64,000 nt of DNA from Vitis vinifera (Eukaryota > Streptophyta > Magnoliopsida > Vitales > Vitaceae), in contig NC_081822.1 in assembly GCF_030704535.1 (NCBI RefSeq), forward strand, positions 3,959,001-4,023,000, in the 5' to 3' direction. The notes beneath the pieces were generated by a model that was not told the DNA's origin, did no database searches, and saw only the letters and a list, made by a program, of their open reading frames with translations. Of this stretch, positions 21,818-32,500 are shown in pieces (positions within the stretch are counted from its first letter, which is position 1; each line of letters starts with the position of its first letter). A program made the translations under genes and the position numbers.

Positions 21818-22678
21818 CTACTTCTTCTTCGTTTTTGCGGCAACCTGCTCGTCTGACAAGGGGAGGTAGTAGATCCGAGGGGTGGTCTTCGTTTTCCTGA
21901 ATAGGTCGTCCAAGGTAACAATTGGTGCATCTACTTTCTCAGGGACTGGAGGCGGTGGAGGAAGTTGAATACGTTCCCTTGCTGTAGGTGGCTTAGAAAC
22001 AGGTGGCGGCTGAAGTACGGGAGGTGGGGGTGGAAGTTGTTGCCTGAGGCCATGCTGACGCGCTGAGGGTGGTGTCTGAACGGGAGATGATGCCGCAGGA
22101 ACAGATGGACCAGCACTAACTGGTGTGGCTGGAGATTGGGGTGGGGCATCTACCCGTGACTTCACTTCTTGGGGATCAACATACTCAGCCACTAGGAGGC
22201 GCCCTCCATTTGGAGGCCATTGAAGATTGTAGAGAGCATTTCGCGTTTCTTTAGCTTCTTCTACTGATGAGTACTGCACAAAACCAATCATTCATTAAAA
22301 CAGTGGCTTCGTGGCTCAAATTACTGAGAATAATTTTTAACATACATGTGCATAAATAAGGAAACCATAGATTAAGAGCAAAAGGCTTGCATTGGACACC
22401 ATGACATAAGATCCCAGCATTGGAAAAAGACAACTTATGCACCCAAAGGTGAAACTAAGGTCCTAAACTGACAAGGTAGCAATCAAGGGTGTTTCCATTT
22501 ATCTAAACAACATAAGCAATTGATTCCTTTTATAACATAAAAATCAGCAGATGATCAGTTAAGTAATGAGAAAAATAATGCAGCCCTAGCAGGATATGGC
22601 AGGTTTGGTTCTCAATCATTGCATCCAGGATTGGAGTTCATCAGCAATATGGTCCACCAACAAACATGAACTGGAACT

Positions 22679-22718
<40 letters not shown>

Positions 22719-25700
22719 TTTTACTGTGACATAGCAATGGGTTTTAATATGGTCCATCCAGAAACTGCAGACATTCCCAGTTTTAGCTAGAAGTTCTTGC
22801 ACAGCTTTCAGGGTAAAAGGACGCAAAAAGCGATCAATTCTAAGAGAATTTGTTGGAGGTTTTGGTGACATCGGTACTGCAATTACAAACCAATCAAACA
22901 ATTTGAGCTGCTCAGATGTAAAAAATGATATTCACAGGGAATTATGAGTCTTGTAGTCATTGACATGATTATTACTCACCAATTCGTTCCTTTGGTGCAT
23001 CTCCACTAACTGTAGAGTCAGACCTTGTGAGGTTGCGCTTCAGTCTTGAAGCATGAAATGAATCCTTAGGTGTTGTAGACGGTGTAAGATTAGAGCTTTG
23101 TGGCTCAGGAATTTTGAGGCTTTCATTATTCCACCTACGCTGCCTCTTCGGAGTTTCATTGACCCCAACTCCTTCATCTGTGAACAAAAATTAAGCACAA
23201 CTGTGAGCATGCCACCTATTTCATGTATCAATATTTGATCATCATGTCAACATATAATTTCAGATTTCTTAGCATGAATTCCACCCGCAGCGTGCCATTC
23301 TACAAGACGCCACCAAACAAAAATAATTCGTAGCATATACAAGTATGTTTAGCAAATGACGTTTCAACAAAAATAGATTCAACCAGAAGTATATGGTAGC
23401 ACTCAATGAGCCAATCATGAACCACACCAATCCTAGTAAAACCTTACATCAGCAAATTTGCATAGTTAAACAAGTACCTACATCAAATAATGTAAATATA
23501 TAGAAGATAGAATTTGCTTCTGATAAGAGAAGCATACTAGATATATCTACCACATAATATCCATAATTTCCTTTTCATCAGTTGATAAGAGGAGCTGGAA
23601 CCTGTGTAACTTGCAAAGTGACAAATCCTGTTGTAATAAACCACATCTCAGTGTCCCTACTAAAAGAATGCCTAGCCATGAGCCATCACATATTAAAGAA
23701 GTATGAGAAGGGAAAAAACCACAAGAGAAAATGGTATTCTATTGGGCAATCTTTTTCCCAATGGGAAGCTCAAACAAAAATTCTCCTCAAACACAATTAA
23801 AACACCCCATTTCAAAAGCTCATCACCCCAACCACATCCTTAAACTTCCCCCATTTCTACCTTGGCATAATCTCCTGAGAAGCATATAACCTCTTCCTTT
23901 ACATTCTTGAACAAGCAAGAAACATAATAATCCAACTCATTCACCTATTTTACAACTCTTATTATCTAACACCATTACAAAACCCCACCAGCTAGGTTCC
24001 TAGTCCCAAACAATCAAAATTACCAATTCAGCAAAATTAATGCCTCCCAAAAACTCATCATAATTTCTCTAGCAACCTCCATAATAACATCACATCCAAA
24101 TCATACTACTGGGGAGAGGTAGAAGGCATTTATCTGTTAAGTTCTTGCCCTTTGTTTCTGAAATAGCATTTAGGTCAGACATCTTATTTAAACCAGTTTC
24201 AAATACAAAATTGGAATTCTCTAAAGCTCATATCACTTCTTAACCTAGCTCAGTTCCACCCTCTCTATCCAGCCGTTTGGTTTTTTTTTTTTGACAAAAA
24301 AGGTGCTTTGAGAACTTCTTTTTGAAAACATGATGTTTTATGATAATATATTTTGATCGTTTTCCATTGCTTTAACTTGTTTTTTGGGACTATTTTAAAA
24401 AATAGTTGTAAAATTATGGACAATAATTGAAAATAAAGCACTCCAGATATGGATTAGGTTCCACCAAGAAGCATTGGAGATATGATGATCATCTTATTTA
24501 GAGGCTTGGGGAATTCAATCAAAGGCAAGACTCTTTGGCATATCACATGCATCACTGCATTGTGGATTGTATAGCAAGAGAGAAATGCTAGGATTATTGA
24601 GAAAAAGTGCAGAATAAAAGGGATGTTATGGGATCTTATTCATTTTGACTCCTTTTTTTGGGCTTCTTATACTATTGCTTTAAGAGGAATTCCACTTAAT
24701 GTTATTCTACTTAGTTAGCTTTCATTTTGTAATTTGAAAGGGGTGGATAACATTTGAGAGAGTTTGATTTTGGTTTTTGACATATTTTGTACATGCTTTT
24801 ATCAATACTTCTCCTTGTACAGTGGAGGAATATAGTTTTGCTTTGATCAGGTTTTGTACTTTGTGGGAAGAATTTCTCATCCTTTTCTTCAACTTTATTA
24901 TTATCAATATATATTTTGGTTTCTAATAAAAAATAAATAAATAAAACACTTCAGATAAAAGTTATTTTTAAGAAATATTTGAAAACAAAAAAAAAAGGTT
25001 GAAAACATTCCAAGTTCCCAAACAATTTTTTGTTTTAGAAAACATCATAGAACTATTTTCAAAAACTGTTTATTAAGAGCTGTTTTGAAAACATTCCTGA
25101 ATGGACCATTGATTTCTGAAATTGCATTTGGGTCAGACACCCTATCTAAAACAGTTTCAGATACAAACTTGGTATTCTACAAAGCCCACATGGGCCACAT
25201 CACTACTTAACCTAGCTCAAGGCACCACATTTATGCATTGAAGATCTCAGCCCCTTGTTAGCATTTAGATCAGACATCTTATCTAAACCAGTAGTCAATA
25301 CAACTTGGTATTTCCTAAAGCTCACTTAACCTAGCTCAATGTCTGCACCAACATAATGTGCCCCATCCCTGTCCAGCCCTTCATCAAGGCCTATTCTAGA
25401 ACCCAAGCCTGTAAAAAAAAGGCCCATTCTAGAACCCAAGCCTGTAAGAAAAGGGCCCATTCTAGAACCCAAGTTTACAGAACTTTTGTCTTAAATGAGT
25501 AAGCACCAAAAATAATTTTGACCTCTTCAGGTATCGATTCATCCTCAAAACAACTCTAATCACCTGCCTTTCTTTCAATACTTTTCACCACTTCTCAGCA
25601 TGGTGTTCCCCTCTCTTAGCCCATCTCTTCTAAGGGCCTTCCATGATCCTCAAGTATGAAGCCTCAAGGTCAAGGGCTTCATTTACCAAGCATTAACCCT

Positions 25701-28278
25701 CTTGCCACCCACTTTGAAATCAGACAATCACATAAATTGTGACAACTTGCCATGACTGCTCTACTGAGAACAATCAGCAATCTCTCTGTCCAAAGAGACA
25801 CGCACTTGCATTCCATATTCCTCTGATTGCGCCTGGCATTACAGGCACTCAATCATCTTTCAACTCAAATATTATTGTGTGCTACTGTCAAACCACCTAT
25901 CTCGATTCCCCAAACTTCTCTTCCACCAACCCCACCAAGAGAAAAGCAATAACAGGATCATTCTAAAAGGAGATTTGCTAGAACCCAAGTTCTAGCAGTA
26001 TCCTCATTGTTTTCAGCATCTATTTCCTGCCAGATGTGTGAGCTAACAACAAACATCAATCAAGAATAGGTTTGTTGGCTTCCATCGGCCTAGGGATCAT
26101 TGTTTGAAATTCAAAGACTTCCACTCCCAATCTCTATTGACTTTGATAAATTTTCCAATCTCTGTTGACTAGACCCACATATATAAAATTTCCCCACAAA
26201 GAGGGATTTGAAGAACCTCACAGAACCACCAAACCCATCCATAAGTAAGAAACTTTCTCCCTTCTGTTGTTTTCCCTTCTCCATCAAAAGAAGATAGTTT
26301 TTGTATCCTTTACATGATTTCATCCTTTGAATTGATGTTTCTGATAGGATCCTACTTCGCCCCATCATTGGTAGTTTTCTATTTGATCCAGCAGCTAACC
26401 AACACATGATAGTGCAATTAAACCCAAGCCCCATGAGAAAAAGAAACACTTATTTCCCTCTGATCTTGCGTTTGTATAATGCATCAGATCAAAGCCCACC
26501 CAAAAAGAACTCCACTATAATACCAAAAACGAGTATCAACAAGAAACTGTGCAAGAAATGAATCAGAAAAAGGCTATATAATCAAATGGAAGCAAAAAGA
26601 AAATATTTTTTATAGGTAGAAGCAAAGAGAAAATATTAAGCAAGAAAGTACCTTGAAACTTCCTTTTCTCCAGAGTGGCAACATTATCTTTCTTTTCAGA
26701 AGGAGGCACCGTCCTGTCAGAAGATAAATCAGTCCCCACGTCATCAACTTTACCTCCCACCTTGGAACCAGTAACTTCAGTCATCTCAATCTTATTCCCC
26801 ACTTCACTAGAATTATGATTTGAGTCAGTCTGCTTTGTCTCCAATGCATCCTCCTCCATAGAATCATCTGCTGAAGAATGATCCAAAATTAATTTCTCCA
26901 GTGACCCCCCATCTGCCATTTCACTTCCCTTGTGAAGATCCAAATATTTAGCTTTATTGTCATCTAGGTTTTCAAAGAATGAGAAAACATGAATACCATG
27001 GTCCAACTATGGTAGCAAAACAAAAGGAAAGTGATACAGCCATACATGAAAAAAAGACAGACCAAATGGAACCTGACATTAAAGCATACCTTGTAAGTTA
27101 CTTTCCTCAGAAGGAGCGGTGATGCTATTCTTCTTTTCTGCAGATGTTTCCATCTCTTCGGGATACAAATCAAGCACAACGTCATGAACAGGATTTTTGT
27201 CTTTTGTAAAAGACATTTCAGTAAGCTCAATCTTGTCTTCCACTTCATTGGATATGTGATTTGAATCAATTTGCTTATTCTCCAATACACCATCATCCAC
27301 TAAATTATTAGCTGTATGTTGGTCTAAGTTCAATTTTACAGGTGAACCCCCACCTGCATCATCGTTTTTTCCACAAAAATCCACATGCTTGGATTTGTTG
27401 TCATCTGTTTCCTCTACAGAGTCCTGGTTCTCACGTGGCTTTTGATCATCCAGTGGGTGTAAATTGCCACCACTGGGAGGGACTTCTTGAGATGATGGTT
27501 GCACCATCTCCGTCTTAACAACTTCTAATTCTAAATTGACATTATCAGCATTTAAATTATCCTTTAGTTCATTCTTTTCATTAATTGACACAGAATCACT
27601 AGAAATAGATTCAGACTCTACTTGAAACCCTAAAACAGGGCTGACCTCATATACCTGGTTGTTTGGACCGGAAACATTAGGCACCGCATCTATTTGGGGA
27701 GGCTTTGAATTCTCACTCTCTGTCTTGATTTCATCATTTTCTGCCGATTTCACTTCATCGTTTTCAGCAGATTTCACTTCATCGTTTTCAGCAGATTTCA
27801 CTTCCTCGTTTTCAGAAGATTTCACTTTAGATGCAATCTGGACTATCACAGCCTTGTCAACCATTCCACTAGTTTCCATGGAAGCCTCTGAAACCACCAG
27901 TTCCCCAATCGTGGTGGCAGACCCAGTACCCAGCTCAGTTGGACCATCAACAATCTCAACCACACGAACAAAATCATCCAACTTTTCACTTTTGTTTCTA
28001 CCAGGATTCCCAGTATCTCCAGTCATTTCAACATGATTATTAGGCTTTGCCCCCATATCCCCACCCTTAACCACAGGTTCAGGCTCACAAACAACAGCTT
28101 TGTTTGCTTCTCTCTCCAAAGCCTCCCTCTCAATGAGAATTGCTTCATTCAACCGCTTTATCAAATCATCTTTCAACCCAGTCATCTTTAATTTCCGCCT
28201 CTTGAGCTCTTCCTTCAACTCTGTCACTTTCCATTGATCAATTGGTCGATTGTCAAGAATTGGATATGGCGAAGACAT
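21818..28278 (-). CDS. ACINUS: ACINUS, SAP- and RRM-domain subunit of the ASAP/EJC splicing complex
   Basis: Five coding exons on the minus strand: 27090-28278, 26652-26963, 22980-23177, 22725-22876, 21818-22273; total 2307 bases, 768 aa. All introns are GT-AG and the frame holds across them. Residues 14-48 form a SAP domain (PIDQWKVTELKEELKRRKLK), a putative nucleic-acid binding motif. A long acidic middle follows. Exons 4-5 encode the RRM-like domain (TNSLRIDRFLRPFT, CSFWMDHIKTHCYVT then YSSVEEAKETRNALYNLQWP). A proline-rich stretch and the C-terminal LDDLFRKTKTTPRIYYLPL, the RSB motif that binds RNPS1/SR45 and SAP18, come last. In Arabidopsis ACINUS helps PININ control alternative splicing, ABA response and flowering. 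The end of exon 1 and all of exon 2 are homologous (see findings). A leader intron, 28306-28775, is predicted from GTGAG and TACAG signals. Confidence 0.95.
22681..22718. repeat. (TG)n(AG)n microsatellite next to the ACINUS exon 4 donor
   Basis: On the gene strand the exon 4 donor GTAAAA is followed at once by about 16 bases of CT and about 20 bases of CA repeats. Confidence 0.9.
24158..25345. repeat. Three diverged copies of a roughly 100 bp repeat in an ACINUS intron
   Basis: Copies at about 24158-24262, 25105-25222 and 25255-25345 share the order CATTTAGGTCAGACATCTTA, ACCAGTTTCA, ACTTGGTATT, CTAAAGCTCA, TTAACCTAGCTCA. Copies 2 and 3 are nearly adjacent. Copies 1 and 2 are now separated by a block that includes the LINE at 24450-24940. 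Confidence 0.7.
24450..24940 (+). mobile_element. 5'-truncated LINE with target duplication, in ACINUS intron
   Basis: The plus strand encodes the C-terminal tail of a plant LINE reverse transcriptase: GNSIKGKTLWHITCITALWI, then RNARIIEKK, LWDLIHFDSFFWAS and GIPLNVIL, with some stops. It ends in an A-rich tail (CTAATAAAAAATAAATAAAT). The flanks carry a 17 bp target duplication with two mismatches: ATAAAGCACTCCAGATA (24433-24449) and ATAAAACACTTCAGATA (24941-24957). It lies opposite to the ACINUS reading direction. Confidence 0.85.
25388..25475. repeat. 33 bp tandem repeat, 2.7 copies, in ACINUS intron
   Basis: Copies begin at 25388, 25421 and 25454, each GGCC(T/C)ATTCTAGAACCCA followed by AGCCTGTAA and a purine run; the third stops at about 25475. 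Confidence 0.85.
27729..27836 (-). repeat. 24 bp repeats inside ACINUS exon 1 (KSAENDEV units)
   Basis: Four to five tandem copies of an eight-residue unit (EVKSAEND) encoded by almost identical 24 bp units. They lie in the acidic middle region and do not break the frame. Copy number may vary between individuals. Confidence 0.85.
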
Positions 28279-28305
28279 CTTCCTATACACCAATTCAACT
28301 TATTC

Positions 28306-28775
28306 CTGTATTAACAACCTACCCACAAAGTAAAACTAGGTCATCAATTCTGAAATTTTACAAGCACACTCTACCGTCAATTTCCAAACCTGAAAAAATT
28401 CATTAGAAAATGCAGGTAATAATAATGATGGTGATGATCTATCGAACTAATAGGCACTACAATTCCCCAGCATAACACCTAGAGAAATTGAAGCACTACA
28501 GTGTCAATACCACATTGAGACCCTTCGTAACCCAATCCAGTGAACAGTAACAAATTAAACGCTTGACCGTTGACATAAACACCTTGAGTCAACCACCCAA
28601 CACCAACAACTAAGCCGCAATGGATTATTATGAAGCAACACAGTTCTTCTAAAAGAACGAAACAGAAAAAAATGCAAACCCTAATTCTGAAAAAAAAAAT
28701 CAGGAGAAAAAAAAAAAAGGAACGGGCAAGTTAAAAGCAGAGAGTTGTAAGCGTGTCTAATGAGAGAGAACTCAC
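28306..28775 (-). other. Predicted 5' leader intron of ACINUS
   Basis: On the minus strand CCTTG^GTGAGTT (donor, exon end 28776) and TTGTTAATACAG^GAATAAG (acceptor, exon restart 28305) are strong signals. The leader exon probably starts near 28950. No transcript evidence. Confidence 0.5.
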
Positions 28776-29408
28776 CAAGGATATCTGATTGTTTGATGCT
28801 ATATTCGGAAATAGAAGCTGAAACCGCGAACCCTAATTGCAGAACAAGAAACCAAACATTAGATAAAAGCAATAAGAGAATAGTCACGACGAATCGCAGG
28901 CATTTGAGGTTGCAGGTATGAGCCAAAGATGCATTCCTGTAAGAAAACAAAGGAAAATTTGAAGAAAAAAATGAAAGATGGGAAATTTAAGAAAAAAATA
29001 GAAATGACAGAGTCCGGGTGGAGGGAGAGCAGGGAAGAACGTGATAAGGCGAATAGCGCGAGATTTGTTGAATTTGGGGGTATTTTCGGTGATTTGGGTT
29101 GGGTCTACTCACCTGCCTTTTCTTACCCAAAATACCCCTTCCTCTTTCTTTCTTTTTGCTCTTTTTTTCTTTTTTTTCTTTTTCATCTTCCTTCCGTGTA
29201 AAACTCGTATGATTTCCCTCGCATATTGAAATTTTTTTCCTTCATTTTTTATAAAAAAGATATAAGACGTTAATTTAATGATCATTTACTTAATAATTTA
29301 ATTTAAATTAATTATATTTAATATTATAACTTAATAGCATTAGGTTAAAGTTAAAAATAAGTTTAAATATTATATTTAAATAATTAATTTATTATAAATT
29401 TCAATTTT

Positions 29409-29600
29409 TTTTATTTTATTTTTCTATATTTGGTGAAAGTCTCTTTTATATCCATAGTTTCACATTCATAATTCATTTTTTGAGTATATATTTTATAATT
29501 TTTTATTTTATTTTTCTATATTTGGTGAAAGTCTCTTTTATATCCATAGTTTCACATTCATAATTCATTTTTTGAGTATTTATTTTATAATTATTTTATA
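29409..29600. repeat. 92 bp tandem duplication
   Basis: Two adjacent copies with period 92, each containing CTATATTTGGTGAAAGTCTC and TTCACATTCATAATTC. The first starts at about 29409 and the second at about 29501; they are almost identical over about 90 bases. Confidence 0.9.
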
Positions 29601-30899
29601 TATTTATAATATTTTATTTTAATAAATAAGTTTATTGTTTACATTAAATAAAAATAAATATTAATTAAAAATCATAGGGATAAATGTGTTAATTTTATAA
29701 TATTAATATTCAAAATTTCATTATTTAAATTGATGTTTTCAACCTTGTGGTCACGTGTTTGCCAACTTTTTAGAGTGTTGTTAAATTTGTTCAAATTATC
29801 AATATATTAACTCAATGTTTGGATTTAACAAGACAACACTTAAAAGATGTAACTTAGATGAATTGGTCTGACATAACTCAAACCCAACTCAATGTTTGAG
29901 CAGTCTGGATAAGCATTTTCAATACTTATGTAGAGTCCGGGTTTAACTTTTTTAACCTAAACTTAATTTGGGTTATCATGCCAAAGTTCGAACAATCCAA
30001 GTCTAACTCATACTCAATTTAATATTTTTATAGTGTTTATTATTATGTATAATAATATTTTTTTAAAAAAAATAAAAATAAAAAATCAATTTATGATTAT
30101 ATCATATACTTTTTCAATTTTTTAGAAAGATACATGAGTTTGTTTTACTTTTTTATTATTATCTTGAAGTTTTATATCATGAACTATTTAAATTTTGGTA
30201 TAAATATATAGAAATTAAAAAAAAAACCATTATAAATGAATTTTGAATCATATAATCTAATCAACCAAACCAACGTGAGTCTAACATGAGTTTAACTAGA
30301 CAAACCTGGGTTTAGTTCGATTAACTCGAATTCAACCTAAATTTAGAAAAATGATATTAGGATAGACTTTGATTGAGTACCTTAGATTAAAAGTTGGGTT
30401 TTATCGAGTTTATATTAATTGTTTATTAATTTGAATTAGGTTCAAATTAGTCATTAACCCGACTAACCAACCCAAGTTATAACCCTAATAGTAAGTCTTG
30501 GTAATGTTAGTAAATTTATATCCAAAACAATTATCAACCACTGGGTGTCAATTGAGAATGATGTCAAGTATCATGTTGCACGTGCTCATAACCATAATGG
30601 GTCAGAAGAATATATCATCAAGTCTTTCTAATTGATTATTTGACTTTTATTAATAAAAACCAATTTTTTTACTTCTACTCAAGAATAAGTTACTATGTTA
30701 TTGTAGCTTCCATCTATATTCAACCTATGACTTATCATGAATATTCCATTTCATAATGTATACTTGGGAAATAATCAACATCTCTTGATTGTGACTTCGA
30801 TTCTATTGTTGTATATGTACAACTCGTATGTGTTGTGTATGTACAACTTGTATCAACACAACACACTTAAATGGGTCTTCAACAAAGATTTGAAGTTTA

Positions 30900-32500
30900 T
30901 GTAGTTTTATTTTTTATTTATCATAATATATCTTAAAGCTTTGATAGTGATATTTTTACGGCACATTTTATTGGTTATCATTGTAGTGAGATCATTTTCC
31001 CACCATTTGGGGAAGGAAAGACAATTCTAAGATAATAACCCTAAATTTTTTAGAATGAATCAACTTTATCTCATATTGATTTTAATACAAATCAATGTAA
31101 ATTAGAAGTTTTGATGACCACTGACTTGTAAAATTTTGGAAATCAATTATCTAATGCATTCATTAACCCGAAAAATGACAAAGTCATATATATACTTGAT
31201 GCAAATACTCCTAATGTAGATTAATATATGTATAGAATAGTTAACAAATTTATTTAAGACACATCTTAAGTATGGTAGACTTGTCATCTCAAGAGATTTA
31301 TTTCATCCGAAAATGATATTAAGTTGAAATAGTTGGCTTTGAATAAATGAAGTCACATATAGTTATAGAAGAGAAAAAAAAATCTCAATAATTGTTATTT
31401 ACATGCATGTGGAAAAGACGAGATTGAAATGAGAAACAAGAAAAATGATATTAGAAAGTATACAATGTAACTTATGTTTTCTCGTGGTTACGAGGAACCA
31501 TATTTTCTCGCAATTGACACAATCATGTTTTGGTACCCAATAAGTTTAGTAGTCCCAAAAATACCAAATATACCTTTTATGGATATAGTTACAACTTATT
31601 TATATAGATTAACAAATAGTGATATTCGTATGAAAATTCATGAAATATTTAAAATGCCTAAAACATTTATCTTAATCTTGTAGTTTATATTTGATTAAAT
31701 TATAATGATTCTTGTATGGATTGAAACAATCCCGATGCATGCGATTCAATTGCCTTAATAAATACTATTAAAAGGAGAAATATGCAAAGAGTTCAAGTTG
31801 TCCATATATTTTTAGTATGAAGTCAGAAGTTGAATTTATAATTATTATAGTATACATTGGTGACTCGAATCTTGTTGGAGTTTTAAGTAGTTCACAAAAA
31901 ATAAACACTTTTTTGCCATTGGAATTTGAAATGAAATATTTTAGAAAAAGCAAACTCTTATCTCAATTGGAAGTTTAAGTATGTTTGAAATAAAATATTT
32001 GCCTACTAATCAACGTATATAAAGAAAATTACTAATGGCCATTTGTTTACTTCAAGTAAATAAGCACCCATTTCATCATAATAAAGATGACGAAGATTTA
32101 ATTGGTTACGAAGTTTCATATTTTAATGCAATTAGTGCATTTGAGCATATTAAACATTGTACACGACCATATATTGCACTTTTTGTTATTTTACTAGCAA
32201 ACTATAATTCTGCTTAAATTATAAGACATTAAAATAGTGTCAAACATCTATTGCAGTAATTTTATGGGATAACTAATGTGAATTTATTTTATTCAAGAAA
32301 TTTCAAAATCACAATTATTTTAGCATGAAATGTAGATTGTTTTTTGAATCCTTGTCGGGTTTCATTAGGCTGCAATCATAAACAATATATGATTTTGTGG
32401 TGATATTGAAGTATTATAGAGATGCGTGAAACAAACAATAATTTTCACTTATTTAAATTATTTCGATACTTTCATTATTGATTTTCTATGATGAATTATT
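30900..32500 (+). mobile_element. Ty1/copia retrotransposon fossil (pol region)
   Basis: Old, heavily decayed remains of a Ty1/copia element on the plus strand. Recognisable parts, in order, are a region between integrase and reverse transcriptase (about 30930-31200), reverse transcriptase (about 31470-31680; residues such as MDIVTTYLY and MKIHEIFKMP) and the later RT/RNase H part (about 32030-32450; CLLQVNKHPF, CTRPYIA). It is broken many times and I could not define LTRs, so the outer limits are approximate. The degree of decay suggests an ancient insertion. Confidence 0.75.

Noticed and set aside
26111-26449. 112-codon minus-strand frame in an ACINUS intron
   Set aside because: Some resemblance in style to transposon-derived ORFs, but no domain I could name and no splice signals joining it to ACINUS exons.
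27659-28036. 125-codon plus-strand frame with SSFSADFT repeats
   Set aside because: It is the antisense of the ACINUS exon 1 minisatellite.
29820-30500. Region with many AACCCAA/TTGGGTT-like words, suggesting a hAT-type MITE
   Set aside because: I could not find paired ends or target duplications, so no element is called.
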